From positions 3,768,344 through 3,832,343 of the forward strand of contig NZ_LT800497.1 of the NCBI RefSeq assembly GCF_900166635.1: a stretch of 64,000 bases of DNA, read 5' to 3'. This document shows positions 1-9,035 of this stretch, one piece after another. The DNA comes from Oceanobacillus timonensis (GTDB lineage Bacteria > Bacillota > Bacilli > Bacillales > Amphibacillaceae). Position 1 is the first letter of the stretch. Each line of letters opens with the position of its first letter. The notes under the pieces were generated by a model. That model was not told the origin of the DNA and ran no database searches. It was given only the letters and a program-made list of their open reading frames with translations. Position numbers and translations under genes: made by a program.

Positions 1-832
1 TAAACACAGACGCAATTTTTTGCCTGATGGTAGCTTTACGCGGACTCCCTGTTTCTGATTTTTCCAGGTATTGTTCCCTCTTATCTGCATCGTCTTCATA
101 TACCAGACTGGCTTTTGGATTTTTCTTCACTTTTTGTGCATAACGGATAAGATAAGTCAATCCGATAACAACAAATACCACAAAAGCGATTAACCGCAGT
201 TCTATGCCTGAAAAAACCGGTAAGCCGGATATTTTTTGGCCCAGTCCTGTGTTCACCGGGTTAAGAAAGCCGGTCGTAAATCCAGCGGCCGTACCTATCA
301 AAGCAAGACCTGCAGCAACAATGGAATCGTATCCCAATGCAATCATTAAAGGCAGCATAACAGGAACATACACCAGGCTCAGCTCCTGTGTTCCGATTAA
401 ACCGCATATTGTTGCAAATAAGATAAATAAAACCGGAATAACCATAATACTGTTACTTGAAAACCTTCTAGTCAGCTTATCTACTCCAATTTCAATAAGC
501 CCTGTCTTTTTAATGACTGCAAATAAACCGCCTATAATAAAAGTAAAGAAAACAATTTCTCCAGCTTCAATTAATCCTCTAGGGATAGCAGTCATAAAAT
601 CAATGATTCCAATTGGTGACTGTTCGACACTTTGAAAAGAATTGGGATCAATGGTTTCCCTTCCCTCTGGTCCAGGAACCCTGTCATACATCCCGGCAGG
701 AATAAAGTAAGTGGCAATAGATGCCAGGACGATAAAGGTAAACAGGATAACATAGATATGAGGCATGGTAAACTTTTTTTTCTTTGGTTTATCGGGATTC
801 AGATTATTTTCAGATTCTTTCTGCTCAGACAT
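1..832 (-). CDS. YfcC/DcuC-family membrane carrier (3' end beyond window)
   Basis: This minus-strand reading frame is open from the ATG at 830-832 to the window edge, giving 277 residues of a protein that is usually about 460-500 long, so the C-terminal part lies outside the window. An AAGGAGGA ribosome site sits a few bases upstream of the start. Hydrophobic segments begin near residue 24 (MPHIYVILFTF), and glycine/proline-rich turns such as ATICGLIGTQEL and GTAAGFTTGF are typical of the YfcC branch of the C4-dicarboxylate/AbgT-like superfamily. The substrate cannot be read from sequence; members have been linked to amino-acid or peptide-derived carboxylates. It lies downstream of the purine cluster on the same strand but is separated from pucG by a terminator, so co-function is only a possibility. 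Confidence 0.8.
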   Translation of the reverse strand, partial: MSEQKESENNLNPDKPKKKKFTMPHIYVILFTFIVLASIATYFIPAGMYDRVPGPEGRETIDPNSFQSVEQSPIGIIDFMTAIPRGLIEAGEIVFFTFIIGGLFAVIKKTGLIEIGVDKLTRRFSSNSIMVIPVLFILFATICGLIGTQELSLVYVPVMLPLMIALGYDSIVAAGLALIGTAAGFTTGFLNPVNTGLGQKISGLPVFSGIELRLIAFVVFVVIGLTYLIRYAQKVKKNPKASLVYEDDADKREQYLEKSETGSPRKATIRQKIASVF

Positions 833-1250
833 TTTATCCTCCTTCATTTACATGGAAAGCCAATTTATACGCTTACGTCTATGCTTCATACTCCGTAAAC
901 AGATAATATGTAATTTTTTGCTTAAATATTTTTGGTTTATCAACATGTTGGTTGTCATTTTTTGCAGTTAACGTACTTCTTGGCTAAATTTTATATTTTC
1001 CTATACTGTGAAAGAAATTCAACAATGTTCTATATTTAGACATCATTTTCATGCCAGTACGCACATAAAATCCCATTATGCACTATTGTTATTCTACCAC
1101 ATCTGAACAAGAACGTATATAAACGTTGTCATCGTAATAGGCGGGCACCATGCCTACCAGTATAGGAATTGTTTTTCTTTTTCCAAGAAAATGAAAAACT
1201 GATTTGGAAAGTAGGTTCGTTATTAGCTTCATAATTTCCTCGCATATTAA
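833..1250. other. intergenic region upstream of the YfcC gene
   Basis: About 420 AT-rich bases with no convincing gene. A 70-codon minus-strand frame (1129-1341) overlaps the pucG terminator and resembles no protein I know, so I do not call it. The string CTTGGCTAA near 978-986 partly matches the core of the Bacillus subtilis PucR box (TTGGTTAA) and a similar TTGGCTAA occurs at about 3009-3016, but both carry mismatches. Confidence 0.4.
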
Positions 1251-1290
1251 AAAGAACAGTCTGCAATAATCCTGTTGCAGACTGTTCTTT
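1251..1290 (-). terminator. pucG terminator
   Basis: A perfect 16-bp inverted repeat (1251-1266 with 1275-1290) surrounds an 8-base loop. Read on the minus strand it is followed by TTTTTAA. It lies 50 bases after the pucG stop. Confidence 0.9.
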
Positions 1291-1340
1291 CAGTTTAAAT
1301 TTAATCTTTCTATCATTTTTCGCATCTTTACGCAGCTTCA

Positions 1341-2570
1341 TTACTCGGCAGACTCGTATACGTCAAGTGCAGCTTGCAGTCCTTTTCCAGCATTCACCTG
1401 TACTCCATGACGGATTAATACACCTTCCATTGCCGAAATAACAAATAGTACATTTTCTTTCCGGCAGCTGTATCCCATCGTACCGATACGCCATATTTTC
1501 CCATGTAAAGGACCAAAGGAACTTGCGATTTCAATTCCAAATTGTTCAAGAAGTATTCTTCTGACAGAATCCCCATCAATACCATCTGGAATTTTTATAC
1601 AAGTTACCATCGGCAGTTTCCAGCCAACATCATTAAACAGCTCCAGCCCCATGGCTTTTATTCCTTCCATAAGCGCCTTTTCATGCAGTTTATGACGTTC
1701 AAACCGAGCGGACAGCCCTTCCTGTAAAACAATTCTTACGCCTTCCCGTAATCCGTACAGCATCGTAGTTGCTTCTGTATGATGGTTCAGTCTTCTAGGT
1801 CCCCAATAATCCTGTAACTGACTTAAATCAAAATAATTACTTTGAATCGGTTCACGTGTTTCAACATTATCATCAGCTGTTGCAATCCCTTTTTCAACCT
1901 TTTTGCGGGATGAAAGGATACGTTCAATACGTTCATTATATGTGATTGGTGCCATACCAGAAGGAACGGACAGACATTTTTGCGTCCCGCCAATGACCGC
2001 ATCCAGTTGCCATTCATCTACTTTTACCGGTGTTCCGCCAATTGTCGCAACAGCGTCTACGATACATAATACGTCCGCTTCCCGGCACGCTGGTCCAACT
2101 TGATCCAACGGCTGCATACACCCTGTAGAGGTTTCTCCATGTACGACAGCAAGCACTTTAGGCTTTATTTTTTTCATTTCTTCAATGATTACTTCCTGAT
2201 CAAAAACCTCTCCCCATTCACAATGGATGGTGTGAACTTCTGCTTTATTTCTTTCAGCAATTTCAGTTAGTAAATGGCCGAATCTCCCATAAATAGGAAC
2301 GAGCACTTTATCCCCTGGTTCAATGACACTGCTTAATAAAGCCTCGATTCCAGAACGGGATGTGCCATCTACCGGGAAAGCCCATTTATTTTTCGTTTGA
2401 AAAACATCTCTTAGCATTTCCATCGTTTCATTCATCATCTGTGTAAAAGCTGGATCAAATTGTCCAAGAATTGGTGTGCTCATCACACGCAATACTCTTG
2501 GGTCCACCTCAACCGGCCCTGGTGTCATAATTGTTCGTAATGGGGTATTCATTTCTGGGTAACTATTCAT
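1341..2570 (-). CDS. pucG: (S)-ureidoglycine--glyoxylate aminotransferase (class V PLP enzyme)
   Basis: PucG transfers the amino group of ureidoglycine to glyoxylate, giving oxalurate and glycine, and is a cytosolic PLP enzyme. The protein follows B. subtilis PucG closely along its length: the N-terminal PLRTIMTPGPVEVDPRV, GTSRSGIEA, HGETSTG, the PLP-aspartate segment CIVDAVATIGG, the Schiff-base lysine in GGTQKCLSVPSG, and IWRIGTMGYSCRKENVL near the C-terminus. A frame opens at 2600, but GAGGAGG lies 8 bases before the ATG at 2570, so I take that start (409 residues; B. subtilis protein 416). It is separated from arcC by about 640 bases and arcC terminators, so it probably has its own promoter. 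Its presence beside AllE and AllD means ureidoglycine can take two routes to oxalurate. Confidence 0.93.
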   Translation of the reverse strand: MNSYPEMNTPLRTIMTPGPVEVDPRVLRVMSTPILGQFDPAFTQMMNETMEMLRDVFQTKNKWAFPVDGTSRSGIEALLSSVIEPGDKVLVPIYGRFGHLLTEIAERNKAEVHTIHCEWGEVFDQEVIIEEMKKIKPKVLAVVHGETSTGCMQPLDQVGPACREADVLCIVDAVATIGGTPVKVDEWQLDAVIGGTQKCLSVPSGMAPITYNERIERILSSRKKVEKGIATADDNVETREPIQSNYFDLSQLQDYWGPRRLNHHTEATTMLYGLREGVRIVLQEGLSARFERHKLHEKALMEGIKAMGLELFNDVGWKLPMVTCIKIPDGIDGDSVRRILLEQFGIEIASSFGPLHGKIWRIGTMGYSCRKENVLFVISAMEGVLIRHGVQVNAGKGLQAALDVYESAE

Positions 2571-3102
2571 TCTCTCGTCCTCCTCATAAAGCTCATTCAT
2601 TTCATACCTTTATATAGAACATTATCTTTTTTCAAGACAGCTATGGCTTGCCCATTTTCAGCACCTTTTCATAGTCTGTCCACTCTTTCACAATTATTAT
2701 CATTTTTCTTAAACAATACATTTCCTAATCTACAAATGTACGCATATCCATTCATTTCAAGCAACATGCTATGTGCATAAAGACCATGAACGGCAACAGG
2801 AATATATATAACAATAAGGTTCTGTATTATTTTTTACGTTTCCAGGCAGTATCATCATGTGAACCTATGAGCACTGCTTTTCATTTTTTCATCAGATTTT
2901 ATTTACTTTTCATTCTGTAATGGGATACACATATACAAATGATAATCTTATTTTAAAACAAACGCTTCTGAAAAACATGAACATAATTGTAGAATTAAAT
3001 ATGAATTTTTGGCTAATTCAACTAAAAATAAATCATTTTTTATGAACGGCATGAATTAAGATTACCCTTATCTCCATTAAAAGTAAATTATTTTCATCTA
3101 AG
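2571..3102. other. AT-rich intergenic region, pucG promoter region
   Basis: About 530 bases with no coding frame that I can support. It must hold the pucG promoter, since arcC upstream ends in terminators. TTTTTGGCTAA at about 3006-3016 resembles the PucR-box core with mismatches; I see no clear sigma-A pair. Confidence 0.4.
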
Positions 3103-3136
3103 AAACACCCAGCTTGCTCAATCAGACTGGGTGTTT
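3103..3136. terminator. hairpin downstream of arcC
   Basis: A 10-bp stem, AAACACCCAG (3103-3112) with CTGGGTGTTT (3127-3136). It lies beyond the arcC terminator and could serve as a backup on the minus strand. Confidence 0.6.
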
Positions 3137-3177
3137 ACGTGATTCCATATGTAGTTTCCTTCATCATTATAAAAAGA

Positions 3178-3200
3178 GGGAGGATATGTTGCTTCCTCCC
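3178..3200 (-). terminator. arcC terminator
   Basis: On the minus strand GGGAGGA, a 9-base loop and TCCTCCC are followed by TCTTTTTATAA. It sits 13 bases after the arcC stop and closes the allC-to-arcC operon. Confidence 0.8.
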
Positions 3201-3212
3201 ACTCTAACTGTC

Positions 3213-4145
3213 TTATTTTGTGATACGTGTACCAGCTTTACCTTCTAAAGCATCTACTGCCTGATCCAATGAACAGATAATCGCTTCTTTACCTAATTTC
3301 GCCATTTCTATTCCTGCTTGAATTTTTGGAAGCATACTTCCAGCAGGGAATTGATCTTCCGCTACATATTGTTCTGCTTCCTCAATCGTAACCTGGCTCA
3401 GTTTTTGTTCATTTTCTTTTCCGAAATTGATATACACATTCGGTACATCTGTCAGCATCATGAAAACATCTGCATCTACCTGTTGAGCAAGTTTTAATCC
3501 GGAACGGTCTTTGTCAATAACTGCTTCTACACCGTGGATTTGGTCTTGTTCATCGCGATAGATAGGGATACCGCCGCCGCCAGAGGAGATAACAATCGTC
3601 TCATCAATTAACTGGCGAATTTCGTCAATGCCATGTATTACTTTTGGCTCTGGAGAAGGAACAACTCTTCTATACCCGCGGCCTGCATCTTCTGTCATGG
3701 TATAGCCTTTTGCTTCCATTTGCTTTGCTTCTTCTTCTGAGAAGAATACGCCGATTGGTTTCGTTGGATTTTGGAATGCTTTATCATTCTTGTCCACTTC
3801 TACCATTGTTAATAATGTAGCCACATTGGCACTGATCTGGCGCTTGCTGATATGATTTTTTAGCGATTGTTCCAGCATATAGCCGATAAATCCTTGGGAT
3901 TCGGCATTACACACATCGATTGGAAATGCTGGAACCGTATCTTTCGCAGCTTCATTCTGCACGATGATATTACCTACTTGTGGACCATTCCCATGTGTAA
4001 TAACAATATTGTGTCCTGCTTCTCTGATTTCGATCATGTGACCTGTTGCTGATACCACATTGTCTAATTGATTATTATAGGTTGCTTCTTGATTCGGTTG
4101 TAAAATTGCATTACCACCTAATGCAATAACGACGTTTTCACCCAT
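3213..4145 (-). CDS. arcC: carbamate kinase (catabolic, AllK-like role)
   Basis: Carbamate kinase makes ATP from carbamoyl phosphate and ADP, releasing carbamate, which falls apart to ammonia and CO2. The 310-residue length is normal. Family motifs are present: VVIALGGNAILQ at the N-terminus, THGNGPQVGN, ISSGGGGIPI, AVIDKDRSG, the LTDVPNVYINFG segment and the C-terminal GTRITK. The start has AAGGAG 7 bases upstream. There is no arginine deiminase or ornithine carbamoyltransferase nearby; instead it follows allF-allG-allH with a 4-base gap, so the carbamoyl phosphate most likely comes from oxalurate. In E. coli the equivalent kinase of the allantoin regulon was YbcF, now AllK. This would be the substrate-level phosphorylation step of the pathway. 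Confidence 0.95.
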   Translation of the reverse strand: MGENVVIALGGNAILQPNQEATYNNQLDNVVSATGHMIEIREAGHNIVITHGNGPQVGNIIVQNEAAKDTVPAFPIDVCNAESQGFIGYMLEQSLKNHISKRQISANVATLLTMVEVDKNDKAFQNPTKPIGVFFSEEEAKQMEAKGYTMTEDAGRGYRRVVPSPEPKVIHGIDEIRQLIDETIVISSGGGGIPIYRDEQDQIHGVEAVIDKDRSGLKLAQQVDADVFMMLTDVPNVYINFGKENEQKLSQVTIEEAEQYVAEDQFPAGSMLPKIQAGIEMAKLGKEAIICSLDQAVDALEGKAGTRITK

Positions 4146-4149
4146 ATTT

Positions 4150-4923
4150 TCACTCCTTATTTAAAGCCATGCAAATTCCGTATAATGTATCTTTCCCAGA
4201 AGAAGAGCCTACTTCTATCAGGCTGTTCAAACTTTTCAAAGATGAATCATATTGTAAATTTGTGATTTTTGAACTAAATAAACCTTGTAGCGCACAAGTT
4301 ATAAAACGTTGGCTGACAATCGTTGTTAAAGGTTCTTGTATCAGTTTTCCCAACGTTTCAAGATGATTGGGTGCAATAAAGGGGTTGAGAAAATGGCCAT
4401 ACAATATACCAACCAGTATATCGTCACCTGTTGGGGTTAATCCTTGGCCGCGCCCGATAAAGTACCTGAAATCATCTTCCAGTTTCTCTGAAGAATCCTG
4501 TAATTTTTGGATCAACGCTGACACATATTTTAATTCAAAATCCGTATTTTCATACGACTGAAATGAAATTTGCTGCATATTTTCTTGTAATTTATTTATA
4601 TTGGCACACTCGAAATCCGTATGTAACGGAAGTACCTTTGCATAATGAAACGTGATGTCAAAGCGGTTGTGGGAAAGATGTTTATTGCGGACTAGGAAGG
4701 TATCTCCAATTTCAATACTTGCTTTCACCGTTTGCTTCGTTTGTGGATTCAGTAAAATTCCAAATGGAAAAGTCCCGTTTTCATCCGTACCAAGGAATAT
4801 CAATTCACCGTTAGAGTCAACAATATTCAATCCTTTTTTAAAAATACTATGAACCGTGAACTTTTTCCCCTCATTCAAGAGTTGGAGTGCGATTGAACCA
4901 ATCGCACTCGCCTCTAAAATCAT
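4150..4923 (-). CDS. allH: AllH (DUF2877) subunit of the oxamate carbamoyltransferase system
   Basis: This 257-residue protein has the DUF2877 signature GRGQGLTPTGDDILVG near residues 157-172. In E. coli the homologue (YlbF) acts with FdrA and YlbE, and the three have been assigned to conversion of oxalurate and phosphate into oxamate and carbamoyl phosphate. The ATG overlaps the allG stop in an ATGA arrangement, a sign of translational coupling. It sits between allG and carbamate kinase exactly as expected for that pathway. Assignment rests on the signature and on gene order; the rest of the protein is divergent. Confidence 0.85.
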   Translation of the reverse strand: MILEASAIGSIALQLLNEGKKFTVHSIFKKGLNIVDSNGELIFLGTDENGTFPFGILLNPQTKQTVKASIEIGDTFLVRNKHLSHNRFDITFHYAKVLPLHTDFECANINKLQENMQQISFQSYENTDFELKYVSALIQKLQDSSEKLEDDFRYFIGRGQGLTPTGDDILVGILYGHFLNPFIAPNHLETLGKLIQEPLTTIVSQRFITCALQGLFSSKITNLQYDSSLKSLNSLIEVGSSSGKDTLYGICMALNKE

Positions 4924-6185
4924 TCTGTAAAACCTAATTTTTCAGCATATGCTGTAATTGCTTTTTCAAAACATTCAATTGGCGGGTTAACCGTACCGGC
5001 ACCAATTTGTCCGAATCCAGCAACTTTATGCGCAATACCAGTATTGATAACCGGTGTAATACCTGTTTCAACAACTTTTCTTGCATCAAGACCTAAGCAT
5101 GCCCCTTTGAAATCCCAAGTTGGAATAGCAAAGTTCGGGTTTTCACCAATATAAATTTCTGTCATTTGATTACTTGTTTCAAGCGCATCGTTAAATCCAC
5201 CTGAACCAACAAACCGTGTTACTGCAGGAGCAGCAATCATTGCTACACCGCCAACGCCGATTGTTTCTGTAATCGCGGAGTCACCAATATCTGTGTTCGC
5301 ATCTTCTGCTGAATAACCAGTGAAATATAATCCTTGCGGTGTATTAACAGGAGCAGTAAACCATTCATCTCCCATACCCGCAATACGAATTCCAAAGTTT
5401 TCACCGTTACGGCATAATGCTGTAACCACGGTACCATGTTCAATGGTTGCTGCCGCATCCATCATGGATTTCCCAGTTGCCATCGCAATATTTAAGAAAA
5501 ATTGATCCGTATCAGCTAAGAATTGAATGACTTCAGTTCTTTTTTCTTCTGAAACATCGTCTAAAGCTGAAATAGCTGGTGTCACTTCTTTTAAAAATGC
5601 CAATGACGCTGCAATATTACGTTGGTGGAACTCATCTCCCATTGCGATAGATTTCGCAATCAGGACATTCACGTTTAAGCCGCCTTCCATGGTTTTCAAT
5701 GCTTTACTTAATACTGGACCTAGCACATCTTTCATCCAGTGCAGACGGTTAATTACTTGATCGTTATAAGCACCAAAGCGCAATACAGCACCGATGCCTT
5801 CATTCATTTGGCAATACGCTTCATTTCCAGACTCCTTGTTCACAACAACAAGTACTGGCATGTTAGGAGAAGTGATACCGCCCATTGGTCCTACGGTATT
5901 CACATGATGACATGGAATAAACGTAATCTTATCATTTTCCAGCAGTTCACGTGCTCCTTCTTCGTCTTCTGCCCATCCTTCAAAAAGGATCGCTCCGATA
6001 CAAGAACCTTGCATCGGATCTGTCATATTTTCATACTTAATTGGAGGTCCTGCGTGCAGCAGCACATGCTCTTCCAATTCAGGAATAACAGATTTAGCAG
6101 GCACTACATCCGTTAAGAATGGTGCAGCTGCTACGATCTTCTGGATAACAGCTTCATTTGCTTCATTAATTGTTTTGTAACCCAT
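4920..6185 (-). CDS. allG: AllG (DUF1116) subunit of the oxamate carbamoyltransferase system
   Basis: A 421-residue DUF1116 protein homologous to E. coli YlbE. Recognisable stretches are HAGPPIKYENM, DPMQGSCIGAILFEGW, PCHHVNTVGPMGGITSP, CRNGENFGIRIAG and the C-terminal AHKVAGFGQIGAGTVNPP. A longer frame starts at 6203, but AAGGAG lies 9 bases before the ATG at 6185, which I use; this start is inside the last 20 bases of fdrA, so the two are translationally coupled. With AllF and AllH it is expected to carry out phosphorolysis of oxalurate to oxamate and carbamoyl phosphate. Which subunit carries the active site cannot be told from sequence. Confidence 0.9.
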   Translation of the reverse strand: MGYKTINEANEAVIQKIVAAAPFLTDVVPAKSVIPELEEHVLLHAGPPIKYENMTDPMQGSCIGAILFEGWAEDEEGARELLENDKITFIPCHHVNTVGPMGGITSPNMPVLVVVNKESGNEAYCQMNEGIGAVLRFGAYNDQVINRLHWMKDVLGPVLSKALKTMEGGLNVNVLIAKSIAMGDEFHQRNIAASLAFLKEVTPAISALDDVSEEKRTEVIQFLADTDQFFLNIAMATGKSMMDAAATIEHGTVVTALCRNGENFGIRIAGMGDEWFTAPVNTPQGLYFTGYSAEDANTDIGDSAITETIGVGGVAMIAAPAVTRFVGSGGFNDALETSNQMTEIYIGENPNFAIPTWDFKGACLGLDARKVVETGITPVINTGIAHKVAGFGQIGAGTVNPPIECFEKAITAYAEKLGFTE

Positions 6186-7941
6186 TAGATGTATCTCCTT
6201 CATAATAGTTTAGAAATTGAATTACTTTCATTAACTTCTCATCACCGCCGGCAATTGGACGCCAGTTAAATTGAACACACTCAGATCCGCTTTCCTTCAC
6301 TGCTTCTGTGAAGCTTTTCAGCCCAATATTGATAACACTAGGGTTGGAATTGATTAAGGACATAATTTTTTCGTCTACGGATAAATCAACTGGTGTATGC
6401 TCTACTTTTTGCACATCAAGTACCGGTTGTTCTGCTTTACCGCCTACAAGGCTGATCGCTGTACGAACCATTTGATCATTCGTTTCACAAAGGATAGCGC
6501 CACTTTCTTTTAGCGTATCAATTTGTTTTTGATAACCTTGAGGGTCTTGCTCTGTACCTACCACTGTTGCAAGTACTGCAAGCTCACGCCCATCTTCTTT
6601 TGCATTTTCAAGTACTCGTTTAATCGTCGGTGCTAATTCATTCGCCATATCGTCATGACTGCCGTAGCCGATCACATTATCAAGCATGATAACTGCTGTT
6701 TCCGGATCATTTCCAGATGTCTCAAGCATCTCGATACGTTTTTCCGGATCAATCATCGGATGCGGTCTGCCTTGCGTATAAATATCATCACCCAAGTCAA
6801 TAATTTCATGATGCTTGGTTTTTAGAATATAAGCTTCTTTCTTTTCCTCAGGAACTTCATCTTTGAATGCTTCTTTCAATAACATCGCTGCTTCAGATGC
6901 CAATGTTCCGCCGGAATAATAACCTTTGATACCGACTTGTGAATCTTTTAAAGATACGTTGATATCTTCCACCAATTTCGGTTCAAAGTTTGGTTTTTCA
7001 CCATTAGATAATTGAACAGACGCAACTGCTGCTTCTTCCAGTGTATAAGCATGATAAATATTTTCTTCTTGGAAAGCAGGCTTGTCACCTAAGAATAGTG
7101 TAACAACGGGCTTGTCAATGTTTCTTAACACGTTTAACACTTTTTGCTGCACTTCTTCTGCAGGTGGCTTAGAAATAACGGTAATCACATTTACTTTCGG
7201 ATCTTCATTCAACGCTTTGATACCGTCTAAAACCGTAATTGCTCCAACTTCTGTTGATAAATCGCGGCCGCCTGTTCCGATAGCATTTGTTACTCCTTTA
7301 CCGTAACGGTCAACGATGGTTGTCACTTCTTGAATTCCTGTTCCAGAAGCACCGACAACGCCGATATCTCCTTCTTTTACGATATTGGTAAAAGCAAGCG
7401 GAAGACCGTGAATAATTCCGGTACCACAGTCTGGTCCCATTACCAATAGGCCTTTTTCATGTGCTTTCTGTTTTAATCTTACTTCATCTTCTTTAGGCAC
7501 GTTATCACTGAAGATAAAGGCATGAAGTCCTTCATTCAGCGCATTTTCAGCTTCTAATGCTGCATATTGTCCAGGAATGGAGATTAATGCTAAATTTGGA
7601 TTATTAGCAAGTTCCATCGCACGTTTCCAGTTCAGTGCTTCCTGATCTTTTGATGCTTCTTGTGAAGATGAATCACCTTTTAATTCTGCGTCAACTTCTG
7701 CTTCTACCTCAGCCGCTTTCTCTTCTTGGTCTGTATCTACAACAATGGCAATATCATTCGGGTTTGCGTTTTCTAACTCATCTGTGCCCAAACCTGATGA
7801 TTTGAAAATGTCTTTGTTAGCTGGTGTCCCCATCATGATGGATACTTTGTTTACGCCATCCATTGCAGATAATTTGTTTGATAAAAGCATTAACACAATA
7901 GAATCCTGATACGTGTTTTCTTTTATAATTGTATATAACAT
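6166..7941 (-). CDS. fdrA: FdrA/AllF, acyl-CoA-synthetase-like subunit of the oxamate carbamoyltransferase system
   Basis: FdrA family, 591 residues (E. coli FdrA about 555). The middle has the succinyl-CoA-synthetase-like nucleotide/CoA fold: LLVMGPDCGTGI, GDIGVVGASGTGIQEV, TNAIGTGGRDL and IKGYYSGGTL. The C-terminal tail INIGLKSFTEAV and QFNWRPIAGGD is characteristic of FdrA. An acidic stretch at about residues 72-98, rich in E, A, D and S, separates an N-terminal segment from the core and may explain the extra length. The ATG follows GGAGGAACATT. The E. coli fdrA name came from suppression of ftsH dominant-negative mutants; placement with allG, allH and carbamate kinase supports the catabolic role. 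The gene overlaps allG by 20 bases. Confidence 0.92.
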   Translation of the reverse strand: MLYTIIKENTYQDSIVLMLLSNKLSAMDGVNKVSIMMGTPANKDIFKSSGLGTDELENANPNDIAIVVDTDQEEKAAEVEAEVDAELKGDSSSQEASKDQEALNWKRAMELANNPNLALISIPGQYAALEAENALNEGLHAFIFSDNVPKEDEVRLKQKAHEKGLLVMGPDCGTGIIHGLPLAFTNIVKEGDIGVVGASGTGIQEVTTIVDRYGKGVTNAIGTGGRDLSTEVGAITVLDGIKALNEDPKVNVITVISKPPAEEVQQKVLNVLRNIDKPVVTLFLGDKPAFQEENIYHAYTLEEAAVASVQLSNGEKPNFEPKLVEDINVSLKDSQVGIKGYYSGGTLASEAAMLLKEAFKDEVPEEKKEAYILKTKHHEIIDLGDDIYTQGRPHPMIDPEKRIEMLETSGNDPETAVIMLDNVIGYGSHDDMANELAPTIKRVLENAKEDGRELAVLATVVGTEQDPQGYQKQIDTLKESGAILCETNDQMVRTAISLVGGKAEQPVLDVQKVEHTPVDLSVDEKIMSLINSNPSVINIGLKSFTEAVKESGSECVQFNWRPIAGGDEKLMKVIQFLNYYEGDTSNGLQNN

Positions 7942-7959
7942 AATGTTCCTCCATTTGAA

Positions 7960-9009
7960 TTATTCTGCAAATCTATTTTTCCCATGGTACCGATCGTAAT
8001 GAATATCATCTGATACCAGATAATTGTAAATATCATCCACGATATCAATACCATCTTTTTCATACTTTGCACTTCTTAATCGAGCACGCTCGCCCGGATA
8101 AAAAATTTCACCATAGCCTTCTGCTGCCGGCTGTGCTTTTAATTCATCAAGCATTGTGGAAACCTGTTTCTTAAAAGCATCTAAATCGGTGAAATATGCC
8201 GGATTGATTACGATGTGAATTTGGCCTAAGTCCCTGCCTTTGGCCAAGTCTTGATACATCGAGGATACATGGACACCATGAGGCGCGCCGAGCAGGCTGC
8301 CTGATAAAATATCCACCATCATCATCAATCCGTATCCTTTTGGTCCGGCAATGGGAACAAGGGCGTGCACATCTCTTGCATTCGTTGTCGGTGCGCCAGA
8401 TGCATCTACCGCCCAAGTGTCCGGAATGGATGCATCTTTACTTCTTGCATCCAATACTTTTCCCCAGGCCTGAACCGTTGTAGCCATGTCAAATGTAATC
8501 ATGCGTTCGTCAGAAGACGGTGCACTGAATGCAATCGGGTTCGTGCCAAAATACGGCTCTGTCCCTCCAAACGGCACTACCATTGGATCGGATTGACACA
8601 TACTTAAACCAACCATGTTTTTTTCTGCGGCCATTTCAACAAAATAGCCCAGAGCACCACTGTGTGAAATATGCTTCATTCCAACGACAGCAACGCCAGT
8701 TGATTCCGCCATCTCAATCGCTTTTTCCATCGCCTGTTTTGCCGCCTGGTGACCCGGTCCGTTGTCTCCCTCAAAAACGGCAGATGCCGGCCCTGTTTGT
8801 TCAAACGTGTAATTCGGATTTGCTGTAATACCGCCTTTTGCAATTCGTTCTGCGTAGTATTCCACGCGTACAGCACCATGAGAATGTATGCCCCGATAAT
8901 CGGCAAAAGTCAATACATCCGAAACATCATGCGCTGCTTCTTCATTTAATCCAGCTTTTATCAATTTTTGCTTCATTAAATCAAACAGTTCCTGCTTCGT
9001 TACACGCAT
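7960..9009 (-). CDS. allD: ureidoglycolate dehydrogenase (NAD+), copy 1
   Basis: AllD oxidises (S)-ureidoglycolate to oxalurate with NAD+. With the start at 9009 (AAGGGAG 7 bases upstream) the protein is 349 residues, the same as E. coli AllD, and it follows that protein closely: GIHSHGAVRVEYYAERI, HSGALGYF, MCQSDPMVVPFGG, YFGTNPIAF, FDMATTVQAWGKVLDARSK, AGPKGYGLMMM and even the C-terminal end NRFAE, comparable to NPFAQ in E. coli. The frame also opens at 9030, but that start lacks a ribosome site. It belongs to the Ldh_2/MDH2 fold. Copy 2 lies immediately upstream, 26 bases away. Confidence 0.93.
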   Translation of the reverse strand: MRVTKQELFDLMKQKLIKAGLNEEAAHDVSDVLTFADYRGIHSHGAVRVEYYAERIAKGGITANPNYTFEQTGPASAVFEGDNGPGHQAAKQAMEKAIEMAESTGVAVVGMKHISHSGALGYFVEMAAEKNMVGLSMCQSDPMVVPFGGTEPYFGTNPIAFSAPSSDERMITFDMATTVQAWGKVLDARSKDASIPDTWAVDASGAPTTNARDVHALVPIAGPKGYGLMMMVDILSGSLLGAPHGVHVSSMYQDLAKGRDLGQIHIVINPAYFTDLDAFKKQVSTMLDELKAQPAAEGYGEIFYPGERARLRSAKYEKDGIDIVDDIYNYLVSDDIHYDRYHGKNRFAE

Positions 9010-9035
9010 CTGACTACTCCCTTTCATCAAAATGA

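Noticed and set aside
1129..1341. 70-codon minus-strand frame after pucG
   Set aside because: It overlaps the pucG terminator, starts on the last base of pucG, and its translation resembles no protein.
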